In this document: piece by piece, positions 43,375-52,051 of the stretch
How positions within the stretch are numbered: position 1 is the stretch's first letter
Layout of the letters: every line of letters begins with the position of its first letter
Origin: DASRFR01 sp035651455
GTDB lineage: Bacteria > Acidobacteriota > Terriglobia > Terriglobales > Acidobacteriaceae
Direction of reading: 5' to 3'
NCBI GenBank assembly: GCA_035651455.1
Contig: DASRFR010000007.1
Coordinates: forward strand, 20,851-84,850
DNA length: 64,000 nucleotides
Program-made: the position numbers and the translations under genes
Notes under the pieces: generated by a model
What the model was told of the DNA's origin: nothing
Seen by the model: only the letters and a program-made list of their open reading frames with translations
Database searches by the model: none

Positions 43375-44189
43375 CTCCCCGCCCGCGCGACTTCTGCAAC
43401 TGTGATTTGAGTTCCGCAGTTTTCACAAAAACGGATGCCCGCCGGATTAACGGTGGCACATTGCGGGCAAATTGTGCCTGGCGTCTGCGAGGTAACTGCG
43501 GGTGAAGGCGCACGATCGCCGACAGCGGCATGGAAAAGAACTCGCTGGTTTATGACCGCCACGGCCTCCAAAGCTTGAGGCAGATCAATGGTGACATTTT
43601 CGATGACGCTTCTCTTGAAAACCACTCCACGTGTTTTGCTGGCTCCGTCATGAATGGACAGAACAATTCGTTTCGACAAGTAATAGACGAGCGCGGCAAT
43701 CGCGCACAGAATGAGAGAACCGAAGGCAACGCCCATCGTGGCGCCGAATTCGTTCTGGTTCGAGGAGGTTACCGCAGCGAAGACGTTCAACACGAACGCC
43801 AAACCGAAGATTGCAGCGAAGATGAGCGCCAACATGGAACGGTCGTAACCGCACGAAGTACTTTGGATGCTTCGTAAGGGAATAAATTCATGCCAAAAGC
43901 CGCGCAAACTGGTGGAACGTATCGATACCTCGTTGCGATTCACAAGCAGATGCACATCCGGTTCGAGGTGCATGAGAGTCAAAATCCAGCCCACGATTCC
44001 AGAGGCACGGCCGGAGATATCAACCGCAATCTCTGCGTTCGGGTCCGGGTCTACGCGAAACTTTCGAAGAACACAGGTGATGCCCAGGGAGCGCTTCCGC
44101 CATCTCCATGCCGCACCCGCAAGAATCACTCCTACAATCAAGTACAGGAAACTCGTGGACAAAAGGCTGAGTAAACCAACTGGGGACAT
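43371..44189 (-). CDS. Membrane protein with C-terminal zinc ribbon
   Basis: A 272-residue protein. It has an N-terminal helix (LSTSFLYLIVGVILAGAAW), two central helices (LALIFAAIFGLAFVLNVFAA and VAFGSLILCAIAALVYYL) and a C-terminal zinc ribbon (CPQCATVN..CENCGTQ). ATG 44189 follows AAGGAGG closely, with about 3 nt spacing; TTG 44219 is an alternative. It is translationally coupled (GTGA overlap) to the PEGA gene downstream. The function is unknown. Confidence 0.75.
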   Translation of the reverse strand: MSPVGLLSLLSTSFLYLIVGVILAGAAWRWRKRSLGITCVLRKFRVDPDPNAEIAVDISGRASGIVGWILTLMHLEPDVHLLVNRNEVSIRSTSLRGFWHEFIPLRSIQSTSCGYDRSMLALIFAAIFGLAFVLNVFAAVTSSNQNEFGATMGVAFGSLILCAIAALVYYLSKRIVLSIHDGASKTRGVVFKRSVIENVTIDLPQALEAVAVINQRVLFHAAVGDRAPSPAVTSQTPGTICPQCATVNPAGIRFCENCGTQITVAEVARAGR

Positions 44190-44434
44190 AGACCTCCTTG
44201 TCGGAACCGATCGATTCAAAAGGGGCCGTGGAGTCCATCGCGCAGATGCAAGAGGTTAGCGCGACCATACAACAAAGTACAGATCAGGGGAGAAGGTGAA
44301 AGTAGTCTTGCGTTATGGTCTTGTCAAGTCCTTACTCGAAAGGCATGCCGGCATTGTGAAATTCTGTTCCGTTGCCGGCGAGGCGCAATTAACTGTGTCT
44401 CCACAGTGAGTCGAGCCTGCATACGTCAGAAATC
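44190..44434. other. Intergenic region upstream of the zinc-ribbon pair
   Basis: About 245 nt with no convincing gene; it should hold the promoter of the zinc-ribbon operon. Confidence 0.4.
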
Positions 44435-44460
44435 AAAGGGCGCCCGGTTGGGCGCCCTTT
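44435..44460. terminator. Rho-independent terminator of the receiver-domain gene
   Basis: A perfect 11-bp stem AAAGGGCGCCC-ggtt-GGGCGCCCTTT, flanked by A on one side and T on the other. It lies 20 nt beyond the stop codon of the minus-strand gene. Confidence 0.9.
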
Positions 44461-44480
44461 TCACATCAGAACCACTACGC

Positions 44481-44852
44481 TTATGCCGCGACAGCGCGGC
44501 GCGAGGCGACATTGCGCAAAGCCGCGGCTGTGATCCCGCGGGTATCGTCTGCGGGACAGATATCTGCGGCACCTGCGCTCAAGGTCGGAGCCCACATGTC
44601 TTCATCCGCCAGACGATGCGTGCACACAATGGTAAGGCCGGGAAAATCTCGGGTTAGAGCTTGAAGCTCGGTTACAGAGAGCAGTTCCAGATCCAGCACG
44701 ACCACTTCGGAGCGTTGCCGGGCAATGCGTGAACGTAACTCATCCAGCGAATGCACCGCGTGCACCGAACGGAACGATTGGGCCATGGAAGCTGCCAGGG
44801 ATTGAGCGATACGGGAATCGCCCTGGAGGAGGACAACACTTAAGCCTTGCAT
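44481..44852 (-). CDS. Receiver-like domain protein (CheY fold)
   Basis: A 123-residue single-domain protein with the CheY-like alternating pattern: LSVVLLQGDSRIAQSLAASM, the phospho-acceptor candidate Asp in VVVLDLELLSV, and LTIVCTHRLADEDMW. The usual acidic pair near the N terminus is reduced to GD, and the conserved Thr and Lys are not in their classical context (CTH, then ICPADD). Phosphorylation is therefore doubtful. No kinase or output domain is adjacent. Confidence 0.65.
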   Translation of the reverse strand: MQGLSVVLLQGDSRIAQSLAASMAQSFRSVHAVHSLDELRSRIARQRSEVVVLDLELLSVTELQALTRDFPGLTIVCTHRLADEDMWAPTLSAGAADICPADDTRGITAAALRNVASRRAVAA

Positions 44853-44951
44853 TAGAACCTCTGGCTCTCACCGCGGTCAGCGGCGAAAAGGCTGCGCCAG
44901 ATCCGGCTGGACGTCCGCGCAGACATCTGAAATGCGAGTGCCCGTCTCGAG

Positions 44952-45191
44952 TCAGCGCTTTGCCGGCGCCTTCTCGTGGCTGGTCTCAAATACTTCGGGC
45001 TGGAGTTTCCCGTTCTGCTTCAGCAGAATTTCGACCTTGCCTTCCGCTTCTTCCAACTCCTTGCGGCAGGCTCCTGAAAGCTGCATGCCCTCTTCAAAGA
45101 GGGTCAGCGATTGTTCGAGGGGTACATCGCCTTTCTCCAGCTCCTGCACAATCTTCTCCAGCCGCTGGAGGCAGTCTTCAAATTTAGCCAA
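44952..45191 (-). CDS. xseB: Exodeoxyribonuclease VII small subunit
   Basis: A 79-residue protein with the XseB signature: FEDCLQRLEKIVQELEKGDV, PLEQSLTLFEEGMQL and CRKELEEAEGKVEIL. It binds XseA to degrade single-stranded DNA ends. The start is TTG 45191 with GGAG 6 nt upstream. xseA is not in the window. It lies 62 nt downstream of the methyltransferase/MTHFR gene on the same strand. Confidence 0.92.
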   Translation of the reverse strand: MAKFEDCLQRLEKIVQELEKGDVPLEQSLTLFEEGMQLSGACRKELEEAEGKVEILLKQNGKLQPEVFETSHEKAPAKR

Positions 45192-45253
45192 CGAAAACTC
45201 CTATGCTTATTTAAACGCGCACCCGGGGGGATTTGTCCAGTCCTCTTTTGGGG

Positions 45254-47119
45254 TTATGGCACAGCCGCAGGACGTGAGCTGCCGAGCGCTTCCAGAACAT
45301 CTACGGCCGAAGTGTAACGTCCCAGGGGAGCACTGATCTGTGCGCCCTGGACCATTTCACGCACCGCAATCAGCATTTCGCGAGCGATGGCGACCCCTTC
45401 CTCGCGGGCTGCTTCGGGAGATTTAGCAGCCGCAATGCGCTCCAGGATGGCGTCGGGCACAGAAACCCGAAGCTCGTTCTTCATGAACTCGGCGTTGCGA
45501 ACGCTTACCAGAGGCCAAATCCCAGCCACCACCGGAATGCGGCAATGCTCGATGCGGCGCAGGAACGTCTCCAGGAGACTGAGATCAAAGACCGGCTGGG
45601 TCACCGCATACTCGGCGCCCGCCTCAACCTTGTATTCGAAACGGCGAATCTCTTCGTCCAGGTTATTGATGCCGGGATTGGCTCCGACGCCGATGACGAA
45701 AGCTGTACCTGTTCCTAGAGGGTTTCCGCCGATGTCCATGCCGCGATTGAGGTTGTGCACTATGTTTACAAGCCCGATCGAATCCACGTCGAAAACAGCG
45801 GTGGCATCGGGATAGTTGCCCATTTTGGGGGGATCGCCGGTGATGCAGATCAGATTGCGAATGCCAGTGGCTGCCGCCCCTAGCAAGTCGGACTGGATGC
45901 ACAGAACGTTCCGGTCGCGGCAGGTGTAGTGGAGAATCGCCTCGATGCCCACCTCACGCTGTACCAGCAGCGACAAGGCCTGGTTGCTCATGCGGGCTGA
46001 GGCGCGTGGGCTGTCGGGAATATTGATTGCATCCACGCCAACCGATTTCAGAAAGCGCGCCCCTTCTACTTCCTTACCAATGTCGATGCCCTTGGGAGGG
46101 ACAATCTCGACCATGGTAAGAAACTCGCCGGAAAAGAGCTTGGCGCCGAGGCGCGAGCGCTGCGCCAGCGGCACTGCAGGCGATGGTGCTGGACTTTTTG
46201 CGTCGGCATGAACCGTAACCGAGGCCGCCTTGGCGCGGGCCTCGCCCACCCGCAAGGCTTGCTTCATCACCCGGGTGTGGTCAGGAGTGGTTCCACAACA
46301 GCCACCCACCAGGCGCACGCCCGCAGTCACAAACTTGCGAGCATAGCTGGCCATGTATTCCGGCGAGCAGAGATAGATATTTCGTCCTTCGACCGAGCGT
46401 GGGATGCCGGCGTTGGGCTGGGCAGCCAGTGGCAGCGAAGTCGCCTCACGGACACGCTCGATGGCATCGAGCATGGCGACCGGCCCCACGCTGCAGTTGC
46501 AGCCAATCACGTCCACGCCCCACTCTTCCAGCCGCGGAGCAAAATTTTCGGGAGTCGAACCGTCGAGGCAGTTGCCGTCTTCATCAATGGTGACCTGGGC
46601 GATCACAGGAATTTTGGGATTCAATTCGCGCGCGGCCAGGTAGGCCTGGTGCAGTTCCTCGACGTAGCCGAAGGTTTCGAGGATCAGGATGTCAACGCCA
46701 CCGTCCAGCAGCGCGGCAATCTGGTCGCGGAAGGCGGCGCGGGCTTCATCGAACGATGTTTTGCCCAGCGGTTCAATCCTGACGCCGAGTGGCCCAACCG
46801 ACCCGGCAACCCAGGCGTCAAAGCTCTTGGCGGCCTCGTGCGCCAGGCGGGCACCGGCAAAGTTGATGTCATGAACGCGGTCCGCCATGCTATGACGTCC
46901 CAGGCGAAACGCGTTACCGCCGAAGGTGTTGGTCTCAATGACCTCGGCTCCGGCTTGCAGATATTCGTGGTGAATGCCGCGGATCAGATCGGGCTGGGAG
47001 AGATTCAACTCGTCGTAAGAACGGTTGATGAAGATTCCCTTCGCGTACAACAGCGTCCCCATCGCGCCGTCGCAGAGAACGGGCGATTTCTTAATTCTCT
47101 CCAGAAAATCGGCAGGCAT
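45254..47119 (-). CDS. Bifunctional homocysteine S-methyltransferase / methylenetetrahydrofolate reductase
   Basis: A 621-residue fusion. The N-terminal half is a Zn-dependent homocysteine methyltransferase: LCDGAMGTLLY at the start, Zn Cys in IGCNCSVGP and the Cys pair in LVGGCCGTTPDH. The C-terminal half is an FAD-dependent MTHFR, with VEIVPPKGID, NIPDSPRASARM, LICITGDPPKMGNY and EAGAEYAVTQPVFD. It links one-carbon metabolism to methionine synthesis. A TATTCT box lies 7 nt before ATG 47119, with a poor ribosome site. Confidence 0.93.
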   Translation of the reverse strand: MPADFLERIKKSPVLCDGAMGTLLYAKGIFINRSYDELNLSQPDLIRGIHHEYLQAGAEVIETNTFGGNAFRLGRHSMADRVHDINFAGARLAHEAAKSFDAWVAGSVGPLGVRIEPLGKTSFDEARAAFRDQIAALLDGGVDILILETFGYVEELHQAYLAARELNPKIPVIAQVTIDEDGNCLDGSTPENFAPRLEEWGVDVIGCNCSVGPVAMLDAIERVREATSLPLAAQPNAGIPRSVEGRNIYLCSPEYMASYARKFVTAGVRLVGGCCGTTPDHTRVMKQALRVGEARAKAASVTVHADAKSPAPSPAVPLAQRSRLGAKLFSGEFLTMVEIVPPKGIDIGKEVEGARFLKSVGVDAINIPDSPRASARMSNQALSLLVQREVGIEAILHYTCRDRNVLCIQSDLLGAAATGIRNLICITGDPPKMGNYPDATAVFDVDSIGLVNIVHNLNRGMDIGGNPLGTGTAFVIGVGANPGINNLDEEIRRFEYKVEAGAEYAVTQPVFDLSLLETFLRRIEHCRIPVVAGIWPLVSVRNAEFMKNELRVSVPDAILERIAAAKSPEAAREEGVAIAREMLIAVREMVQGAQISAPLGRYTSAVDVLEALGSSRPAAVP

Positions 47120-47152
47120 TCCTATGAGAATACAAGAAAACCGGGAAGTTTA

Positions 47153-47227
47153 ACCACAGAGGACACGGAGGTGCACCGAGGAACAAAGGTTTGAACCACT
47201 AAGGTCACGAAGATCACACCGAGGAAC
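47153..47227. repeat. Imperfect direct repeat of the 'CCACAGAGGACACGGAGG' type
   Basis: Two related units of about 32 nt stand 10 nt apart: ACCACAGAGGACACGGAGG..ACCGAGGAAC (47153-47184) and ACCACTAAGGTCACGAAGA..ACCGAGGAAC (47195-47227). Similar short stretches occur near 12555 and 47301. It looks like a decayed intergenic repeat and is not coding. Confidence 0.6.
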
Positions 47228-47321
47228 AGCAACACCGGCTTGGCCTTCTTCGTGTGACTTGCTGGGCGAGCCCGTCGGTTGCGTGCTCAGGCTCGGCGTC
47301 CTCTGTGGCGAAGAATTCCTC

Positions 47322-47330
47322 TGTTATAAT
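47322..47330 (+). promoter_or_regulatory. Extended -10 promoter of the lipoprotein gene
   Basis: TGTTATAAT, identical to the box before the CGNR regulator. Here a leader of about 45 nt follows before the TTG start, so this transcript is not leaderless. Confidence 0.55.
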
Positions 47331-47381
47331 CCCGTTTTTCGCATCCAAGCTTATATCTTTCATGATTTTGCAGAGGGCGGC

Positions 47382-48671
47382 TTGAAGAAAACCGTCGTAG
47401 CTATTCTTGTAATTGCCGCCGTGTGCCTTGGCGAAACCTCGTGCGGGAATTCCTCCTCCTCGAACACACAGACCAGCAACAGCGGGCTTACCTTTCGTGC
47501 ATTTGTCAGCAATCCGTTATCGCCGATCAGCAGCGGCGGCGGAGTTCCTGTGATCAATGTGGTCGACGCCATGCACGACGTGCTCTCGTTCTTTTCCATC
47601 AGCCTGGCGCCTTATGGCACCCCGGGCATGATGGTGGAGTACCCCAACAAGCGGTTCACTCTGGTCTACATCACCTCAAGCAATTCGGTGATCAGCATCG
47701 ATAACACGCTGGAATCGGTAGCGCAAAATGGTGCGAATGCCATCCCCGCGCTGACGCTGCAAGGTCCCGCGCAAAGCCTGCTGGTGAACGCCGACAACTC
47801 CAACGCCTTTGCCGCGATTCCGAGTGCGATGGTGAGCGGGCAGAGTCCGGGCATCGTACAGGTAATTTCGCTCGGTACCGGAACCAGCGCGGCCGTGATC
47901 CCTGTGCCCGACGCGCGTTTTGTGTTCGCAAGCCACAACGGAAACCGGGTGCTCGCTCTGGGCAACGGCCTGGATCCGGTGACGAACACGAACCAGATCG
48001 CCATCATCGCTCCCAGCCTGATCGGCACCAGCGATCCCAGGACGTTCATTTCCGGTTTCGATCATCCGGTATCGGCGGTCTTCAGCAGCGACGACAACAC
48101 GGCGTTCGTATTGAACTGCGGCGCCGAATGCGGGGGAACCGCGGCCAGTGTTTCGGTCGTTGACTTGAACACCGCCACTATTACGAACTCAGTCCCGGTG
48201 CCGGCGGCCACGACCGCATTTCTGAACGGAACCACCCTTTACGTCGCGGGGAGTCCAAAGACCCAGGCCTGCGGCTCCGGGAGCGCGGCAACCAAATGCG
48301 GCACCCTGACCGCGGTGGACACGGGAACTCTGATCGCTTCTCCGCCCGCACTCATCACCGATGGCAATCACGACCACATCGAAATGACCCCGGACGGACA
48401 GTTGTTTATCGGGGCCACCAACTGCACGAACATCAATATTTCCGGGGGAGAGATACGCGGTTGCCTCTCGATCTATGACATAGGGACAGGCAGTGTCATC
48501 GTGCCCCCGCACATTGGCGACGTCACGGGAATTCAGCCCATCACCAATCGCAACGTGGTGTATGTCTGCCAGAATGGCATGTTCTTCATCTACGACACCA
48601 CCACCGACATGCTGCAACCGAAACAGATAGACGTGATCGGGCAGCCGATTGATGTGAAACTGGTGGATTAG
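47382..48671 (+). CDS. Exported, probably lipid-anchored, beta-propeller-like protein
   Basis: A 429-residue protein starting TTG (LKKTVVAILVIAAVCLGETS, then CGNSSSS). The Cys followed by Gly, Asn and serines suggests a lipoprotein, though the lipobox is atypical. The rest consists of repeated strands like YVTN/propeller proteins (FVFASHNGNRVLALGNGLD, VSAVFSSDDNTAFVL, VSVVDLNTATITNSVPVPA). AGAGGG lies just before the TTG at 47382; the longer frame from 47259 crosses the promoter and is rejected. The function is unknown. Confidence 0.72.
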   Translation: MKKTVVAILVIAAVCLGETSCGNSSSSNTQTSNSGLTFRAFVSNPLSPISSGGGVPVINVVDAMHDVLSFFSISLAPYGTPGMMVEYPNKRFTLVYITSSNSVISIDNTLESVAQNGANAIPALTLQGPAQSLLVNADNSNAFAAIPSAMVSGQSPGIVQVISLGTGTSAAVIPVPDARFVFASHNGNRVLALGNGLDPVTNTNQIAIIAPSLIGTSDPRTFISGFDHPVSAVFSSDDNTAFVLNCGAECGGTAASVSVVDLNTATITNSVPVPAATTAFLNGTTLYVAGSPKTQACGSGSAATKCGTLTAVDTGTLIASPPALITDGNHDHIEMTPDGQLFIGATNCTNINISGGEIRGCLSIYDIGTGSVIVPPHIGDVTGIQPITNRNVVYVCQNGMFFIYDTTTDMLQPKQIDVIGQPIDVKLVD

Positions 48672-48681
48672 CGTTCCCTGT

Positions 48682-48690
48682 TGTTATCCT
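48682..48690 (+). promoter_or_regulatory. Extended -10 promoter of bshB1
   Basis: TGTTATCCT ends 7 nt before ATG 48698, with no ribosome site, so this is a leaderless candidate. Confidence 0.5.
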
Positions 48691-48697
48691 GCCCACC

Positions 48698-49417
48698 ATG
48701 GCTGACATCCTGGACATTCTGGCTATCGCCGCCCATCGCGACGACGTCGAGCAGACCTGCGGCGGAACGCTGCTGAAGATGGCGCAACGCGGATATCGCT
48801 GCGGCATTCTCGACCTGACGCAGGGCGAGATGGGCACGCGCGGCAGCGCTGAAGATCGCGCCCGCGAAGCGGCCGAAGCAGCCAGGATTCTGAAAGCGGT
48901 TTGGAGAGACGGCCTCGACATTCCCGATGGCCGCGTCGAGAACACCTGGGAAAACCGCCTGAAGGTGGCGCGGGTTCTTCGCGAGCAGCGCCCGCATACC
49001 GTCATTCTTCCCTACTGGAAGGGGCGGCATCCGGATCACTACACGGCTTCCACGCTGGGCTACGAAGCTTGTTTCCTGGCCGGACTTGGCAAGCTGAAAG
49101 ACGCTGGCGGTTCTCCGCATCGTCCGTTCAAGATTATTTATGCCACCCTGTACTACGATGTTCGTCCCACGTTTGTGGTGGACATCACGGAGCAGTTCGA
49201 AGCGCGCTTTCAATCGTTGATGGCCTACAAGAGTCAGTACAGCGATCAGGAAGCAGGCAAGGACCTGTTCCCTGCGGCGAAAGAAATTCGCGCGCGTGTG
49301 GAGGCCATGGCCCGATATTACGGGATGCTGGGGGGAGTGGATTTCGCTGAGCCGTTCCTGCAAAAAGAAGTCGGGCTCTTGGATGATCTGTTGGCCATTC
49401 CGGTGAAGTCGATCTGA
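48698..49417 (+). CDS. bshB1: Bacillithiol biosynthesis deacetylase (PIG-L family)
   Basis: A 239-residue LmbE/PIG-L deacetylase. The zinc motif is AHRDDVEQTCGGTLLKM (Arg where many members have Pro), with a second zinc motif in GRHPDHYTAST. DLTQGEMGTRGS is the BshB1-type substrate loop. In the bacillithiol pathway it removes the acetyl group from GlcNAc-malate. The bshA and bshC genes are not in the window. Other PIG-L deacetylases remain possible. Confidence 0.88.
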   Translation: MADILDILAIAAHRDDVEQTCGGTLLKMAQRGYRCGILDLTQGEMGTRGSAEDRAREAAEAARILKAVWRDGLDIPDGRVENTWENRLKVARVLREQRPHTVILPYWKGRHPDHYTASTLGYEACFLAGLGKLKDAGGSPHRPFKIIYATLYYDVRPTFVVDITEQFEARFQSLMAYKSQYSDQEAGKDLFPAAKEIRARVEAMARYYGMLGGVDFAEPFLQKEVGLLDDLLAIPVKSI

Positions 49418-49447
49418 GCTAAAATCTTAGCGAATTCAGGAAGTGCG

Positions 49448-49777
49448 ATGAACATAGTTAGAGTTGCTTGTTGCGCCGCAGTTCTCATGTCCGTTGCAAA
49501 AGGCCAAGGGTACACACCGAAAGAAGGCTTCGTTCCTGATAAGCAAACGGCAGTTCGGATCGCTGAAGCCGTCCTTATTCCGGTATATGGTGAAAGGCAA
49601 ATTGAATCCGAGCGCCCATTTGAAGCTTCTCTCCGCGAGGGGATTTGGACTGTGACTGGCACACTACGTTGCCCAGACGGAAAAGGTGGCGTGACTACGC
49701 TTTGCCTAGGTGGGGTCGCGGAGGTCCAGATCTCAAAATCCGATGCGCGGATCGTTTCGATGGGTCACGGGAAGTAA
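49448..49777 (+). CDS. Secreted NTF2-fold immunity-like protein
   Basis: A 109-residue protein with a signal peptide (NIVRVACCAAVLMSVAKGQG) and a domain resembling NTF2-fold immunity proteins: GFVPDKQTAVRIAEAVLIPV, YGERQIESERPFEASL, GIWTVTGTL, GGVAEVQISKSDARIVSMGH. The ribosome site AGGAAG precedes ATG 49448, and TAAAAT upstream is a possible -10. Such proteins can neutralise polymorphic toxins, but no toxin gene is adjacent. Periplasmic location suggests a secreted or incoming target. Confidence 0.7.
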   Translation: MNIVRVACCAAVLMSVAKGQGYTPKEGFVPDKQTAVRIAEAVLIPVYGERQIESERPFEASLREGIWTVTGTLRCPDGKGGVTTLCLGGVAEVQISKSDARIVSMGHGK

Positions 49778-49854
49778 ACAATCAAAGACAGAATTCGCAA
49801 TTGCTATTAGCCCGACTCACTACTCAGACAAAGTAATTTGGCTCAACCACGAAC

Positions 49855-49886
49855 CACGTGGGGCCGGACGCCTTCGCGTCCACGTG
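49855..49886. repeat. Palindromic repeat, short copy (CACGTG/GGACGC)
   Basis: CACGTGGGGCCGGACGCC..GCGTCCACGTG folds into a hairpin: CACGTG at both ends, with GGACGC/GCGTCC inside around CTTC. The wording matches the ends of the larger element at 55721-55835, so both may belong to one REP-like family. Confidence 0.6.
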
Positions 49887-49894
49887 ATTCTCTC

Positions 49895-50560
49895 TTAAGT
49901 TTTCAGGGCTACTGCTACTCCGTCGCGGATGGGGAGGATGGTGGTGAAGAACTCCGGCGAGTGGTAGAGCAGCGTATTGAAATCCTGAATCGCCTTGGTG
50001 TGCTTGTCGGGAGTTTTCTGCGTGGCGACCCTGCCGCTCCACAGGACATTGTCCGTGACAAATAGCCCGCCCTTACGGATACTCGGCGGCACCAGGCGGA
50101 AGACGCGCGGGTAGTCTTCTTTATCGACGTCGTTGAAGACGATATCGAATTGCTGTTTCTGCTCCGAGAGCAATTCCAGCGCGTCGCCGGTGAGGACCTT
50201 TATCTTCTTGCTCACGCCGGCGCGGTCGAAGTACTTGCGGGCCTTCTCGGCGTTCTTGGGATCGCCATCGGTGTAGAAGACCTTGCCATCGGCAGGCAGA
50301 GCGCGCGCCCACCAGATGGTGGAGTAACCGATCGCAGAGCCCATCTCGAAGACGGTCTTGGCGTTGATCATCCTGGCAAGTTGGTACAGGATGCGTCCCA
50401 CCGCCGGGCCCACGATTGGCACTTTATTCTTCGCGGCTTCCCTCTCCATCTCGGCGAGGACCGCGTCGCGCGGGGGAAGCGAGTTGTAGACGTAGTCTTC
50501 GACAGCTTCAACGGTGATACCGCCCATGCGCCAGTGAGAGACATCGACAGCGTTTGCCAC
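49895..50560 (-). CDS. SAM-dependent O-methyltransferase
   Basis: A 221-residue class I methyltransferase of the caffeoyl-CoA/catechol type. The SAM-binding motif is VFEMGSAIGYSTIWWARAL, the acidic residue ending motif II is in VFYTDGDPKNAEKARKY, and the metal-site element is FDIVFNDVDKEDYPRVF. The GTG start at 50560 has GAGGAA 7 nt upstream. The acceptor substrate is unknown. Upstream lie an AT-rich spacer and a hydrolase gene on the same strand. Confidence 0.87.
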   Translation of the reverse strand: MANAVDVSHWRMGGITVEAVEDYVYNSLPPRDAVLAEMEREAAKNKVPIVGPAVGRILYQLARMINAKTVFEMGSAIGYSTIWWARALPADGKVFYTDGDPKNAEKARKYFDRAGVSKKIKVLTGDALELLSEQKQQFDIVFNDVDKEDYPRVFRLVPPSIRKGGLFVTDNVLWSGRVATQKTPDKHTKAIQDFNTLLYHSPEFFTTILPIRDGVAVALKT

Positions 50561-50659
50561 TTCAGATTCCTCTTGGAGATTGTCGAATTTCTAAATTTGA
50601 GAATTGTTGAATTCCGCTTGTTTAGAATTCGTCGGTTCAACAATACCTCAATCCGACAA
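50561..50659. repeat. AT-rich spacer with short inverted and direct repeats
   Basis: The 99-nt spacer is far richer in A and T than its neighbours. It contains repeated GAATT, TTGTCG/CCGACAA and TTCAACAA/TTGTTGAA elements. It may be a decayed intergenic repeat. Confidence 0.4.
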
Positions 50660-51358
50660 TTAGATGGTTTGTCCCGGCACCATTTCCAGCACTTCCATGC
50701 TGCCGACCAGTTTCTTCAGTTCGGCCGGAGATCCCGTCAATACGGGAAAGGTTCCGAAGTGCATGGGGATGACCGTCTTCGGCTGCAGCAGTTTACACGC
50801 ATAGGCAGCCTCCCGGGGCGACATCGTGTAATGATCGCCGATCGGGATCATGGCAATCTCCGGCGCGTAAAGCTCGCGGATGATCTGCATGTCGCCGAAG
50901 ACGTTGGTGTCGCCCGCGTGATAGATCTTCAGGCCATTGGAAAATTCCATCACGTAGCCGCACGCTTCGCCGCCGTAGACAAGCTGATCGCCGTCCTGGA
51001 TGCCACAAGAATGGTCGGCATGCACCATGGTGATCTTCACGCCGTCGATGTTCTGGGTGCCGCCCTTGTTCATCTCGAAAAGCTGCTTCACACCCTTCTT
51101 GCCAAGCCAGCCACAGAGTTCAGGGATGCCAACCACTTTCGGGTTGTGCTTTTTCGCAATTTCTACAGTGTCCCCGATGTGGTCGCCATGGCCGTGAGTG
51201 ACAAGCATGAGGTCGACTTTCTTGACTTCCTTCTCACTCGCGGGCGCTTTGGGGTTGTTCATGACCCAGGGATCGATGTAAAGGGTTTTGCCTTCCGGAG
51301 TCTCGATACGAAATGTGGCATGTCCGACCCAGGTAAGTTTGAGACCTTTGAGATTCAT
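50660..51358 (-). CDS. UPF0173 metal-dependent hydrolase (MBL fold)
   Basis: A 232-residue metallo-beta-lactamase-fold hydrolase. Metal ligands are in LTWVGHATFRIET, VTHGHGDHIGDTVEIAKK (HxHxDH), MVHADHSCG, YHAGDTNVFGDM and the C-terminal MHFGTFPVL. The UPF0173 family (YtkL-like) has no settled substrate. It is flanked on both sides by small intergenic repeats. Confidence 0.9.
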   Translation of the reverse strand: MNLKGLKLTWVGHATFRIETPEGKTLYIDPWVMNNPKAPASEKEVKKVDLMLVTHGHGDHIGDTVEIAKKHNPKVVGIPELCGWLGKKGVKQLFEMNKGGTQNIDGVKITMVHADHSCGIQDGDQLVYGGEACGYVMEFSNGLKIYHAGDTNVFGDMQIIRELYAPEIAMIPIGDHYTMSPREAAYACKLLQPKTVIPMHFGTFPVLTGSPAELKKLVGSMEVLEMVPGQTI

Positions 51359-51446
51359 GAGGGTACGTGCTCCTTGCTAAATCGCAGTTGGCACTTGGCA
51401 CTTAGCATTTGGCCGCCAAGATTCACGAAATCCCGGAGAGGCGAAG

Positions 51447-51483
51447 TGCTAAATGACAGTTGCTAAATGACAGTTGCTAAATG
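51447..51483. repeat. Tandem 14-nt repeat TGCTAAATGACAGT
   Basis: Two perfect copies of TGCTAAATGACAGT are followed by a partial third (TGCTAAATG). A variant TGCTAAATCGCAGT lies at about 51374. The last copy supplies the stop codon of the rhodanese gene (TAG at 51477-51479 on the minus strand). It is too short and unspaced to be a CRISPR array. Confidence 0.75.
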
Positions 51484-51830
51484 CCGCTTTTCTTCCATCC
51501 CCGATAACCGCCGGCAAGCGAGATGACGTTTTTGAAGCCCATTCTCTTCAGCGAGGCCGCAGCCAGGGCGGAGCGGCTACCGCCTCCGCAATACAGCACA
51601 ATCTTGCGATCCTTGTCCGTGGTGACCTGGTCGATATTGTGTTCGAGCATGCCGCGCGGCACATTGGTGGCGCCTGGAATGGTTCCCTTCTCGGCATCTT
51701 CCTTCTCGCGGACATCGATCAGGGTAAAGTCTTCGCCAGAGCTCTGCATCTTTTTCAGATCATCCGTTCCGATTTCCTGGATTTGCTTTTTGGCTTCGTT
51801 GACGAGTTCGTGGAATTCCGGCATCGGCAT
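51477..51830 (-). CDS. Rhodanese-like sulfurtransferase
   Basis: A 117-residue single rhodanese domain. The active-site loop VLYCGGGSRSALAA carries the catalytic Cys; FTLIDVREKEDAEKGTIPGA and the C-terminal SLAGGYRGWKKSG are family typical. It could transfer sulfur or act as a redox carrier. Its stop codon falls in a small tandem repeat. Confidence 0.9.
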   Translation of the reverse strand: MPMPEFHELVNEAKKQIQEIGTDDLKKMQSSGEDFTLIDVREKEDAEKGTIPGATNVPRGMLEHNIDQVTTDKDRKIVLYCGGGSRSALAAASLKRMGFKNVISLAGGYRGWKKSGI

Positions 51831-52037
51831 AGTCAGGAGGACTCCCGTTCAAGACCTTCAATTCTAGTCAGGGCGTGGACATGCGTGCAACGCAGGCCCG
51901 ACAAGCTGGTGATCCCGAGGCAGCGAGGCTGTCGCGCGGCGACGCGGTTTCGGCAACTCCCCAATTGCGAAAAGGACGCGAAAATGGGCCGCCCCGTCGC
52001 TGTGCTCCATTTTCTTTTTTCTTTCCCAGTCCGCAGG

Positions 52038-52043
52038 TACAAT
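52038..52043 (+). promoter_or_regulatory. -10 box of hpt, leaderless type
   Basis: TACAAT lies 8 nt before ATG 52052, with no ribosome site between. A leaderless transcript is likely. Confidence 0.45.
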
Positions 52044-52051
52044 CATGCGCC

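Noticed and set aside
51447..51483. Short tandem repeat considered as a CRISPR remnant
   Set aside because: Units are 14 nt and directly abutting, without spacers.
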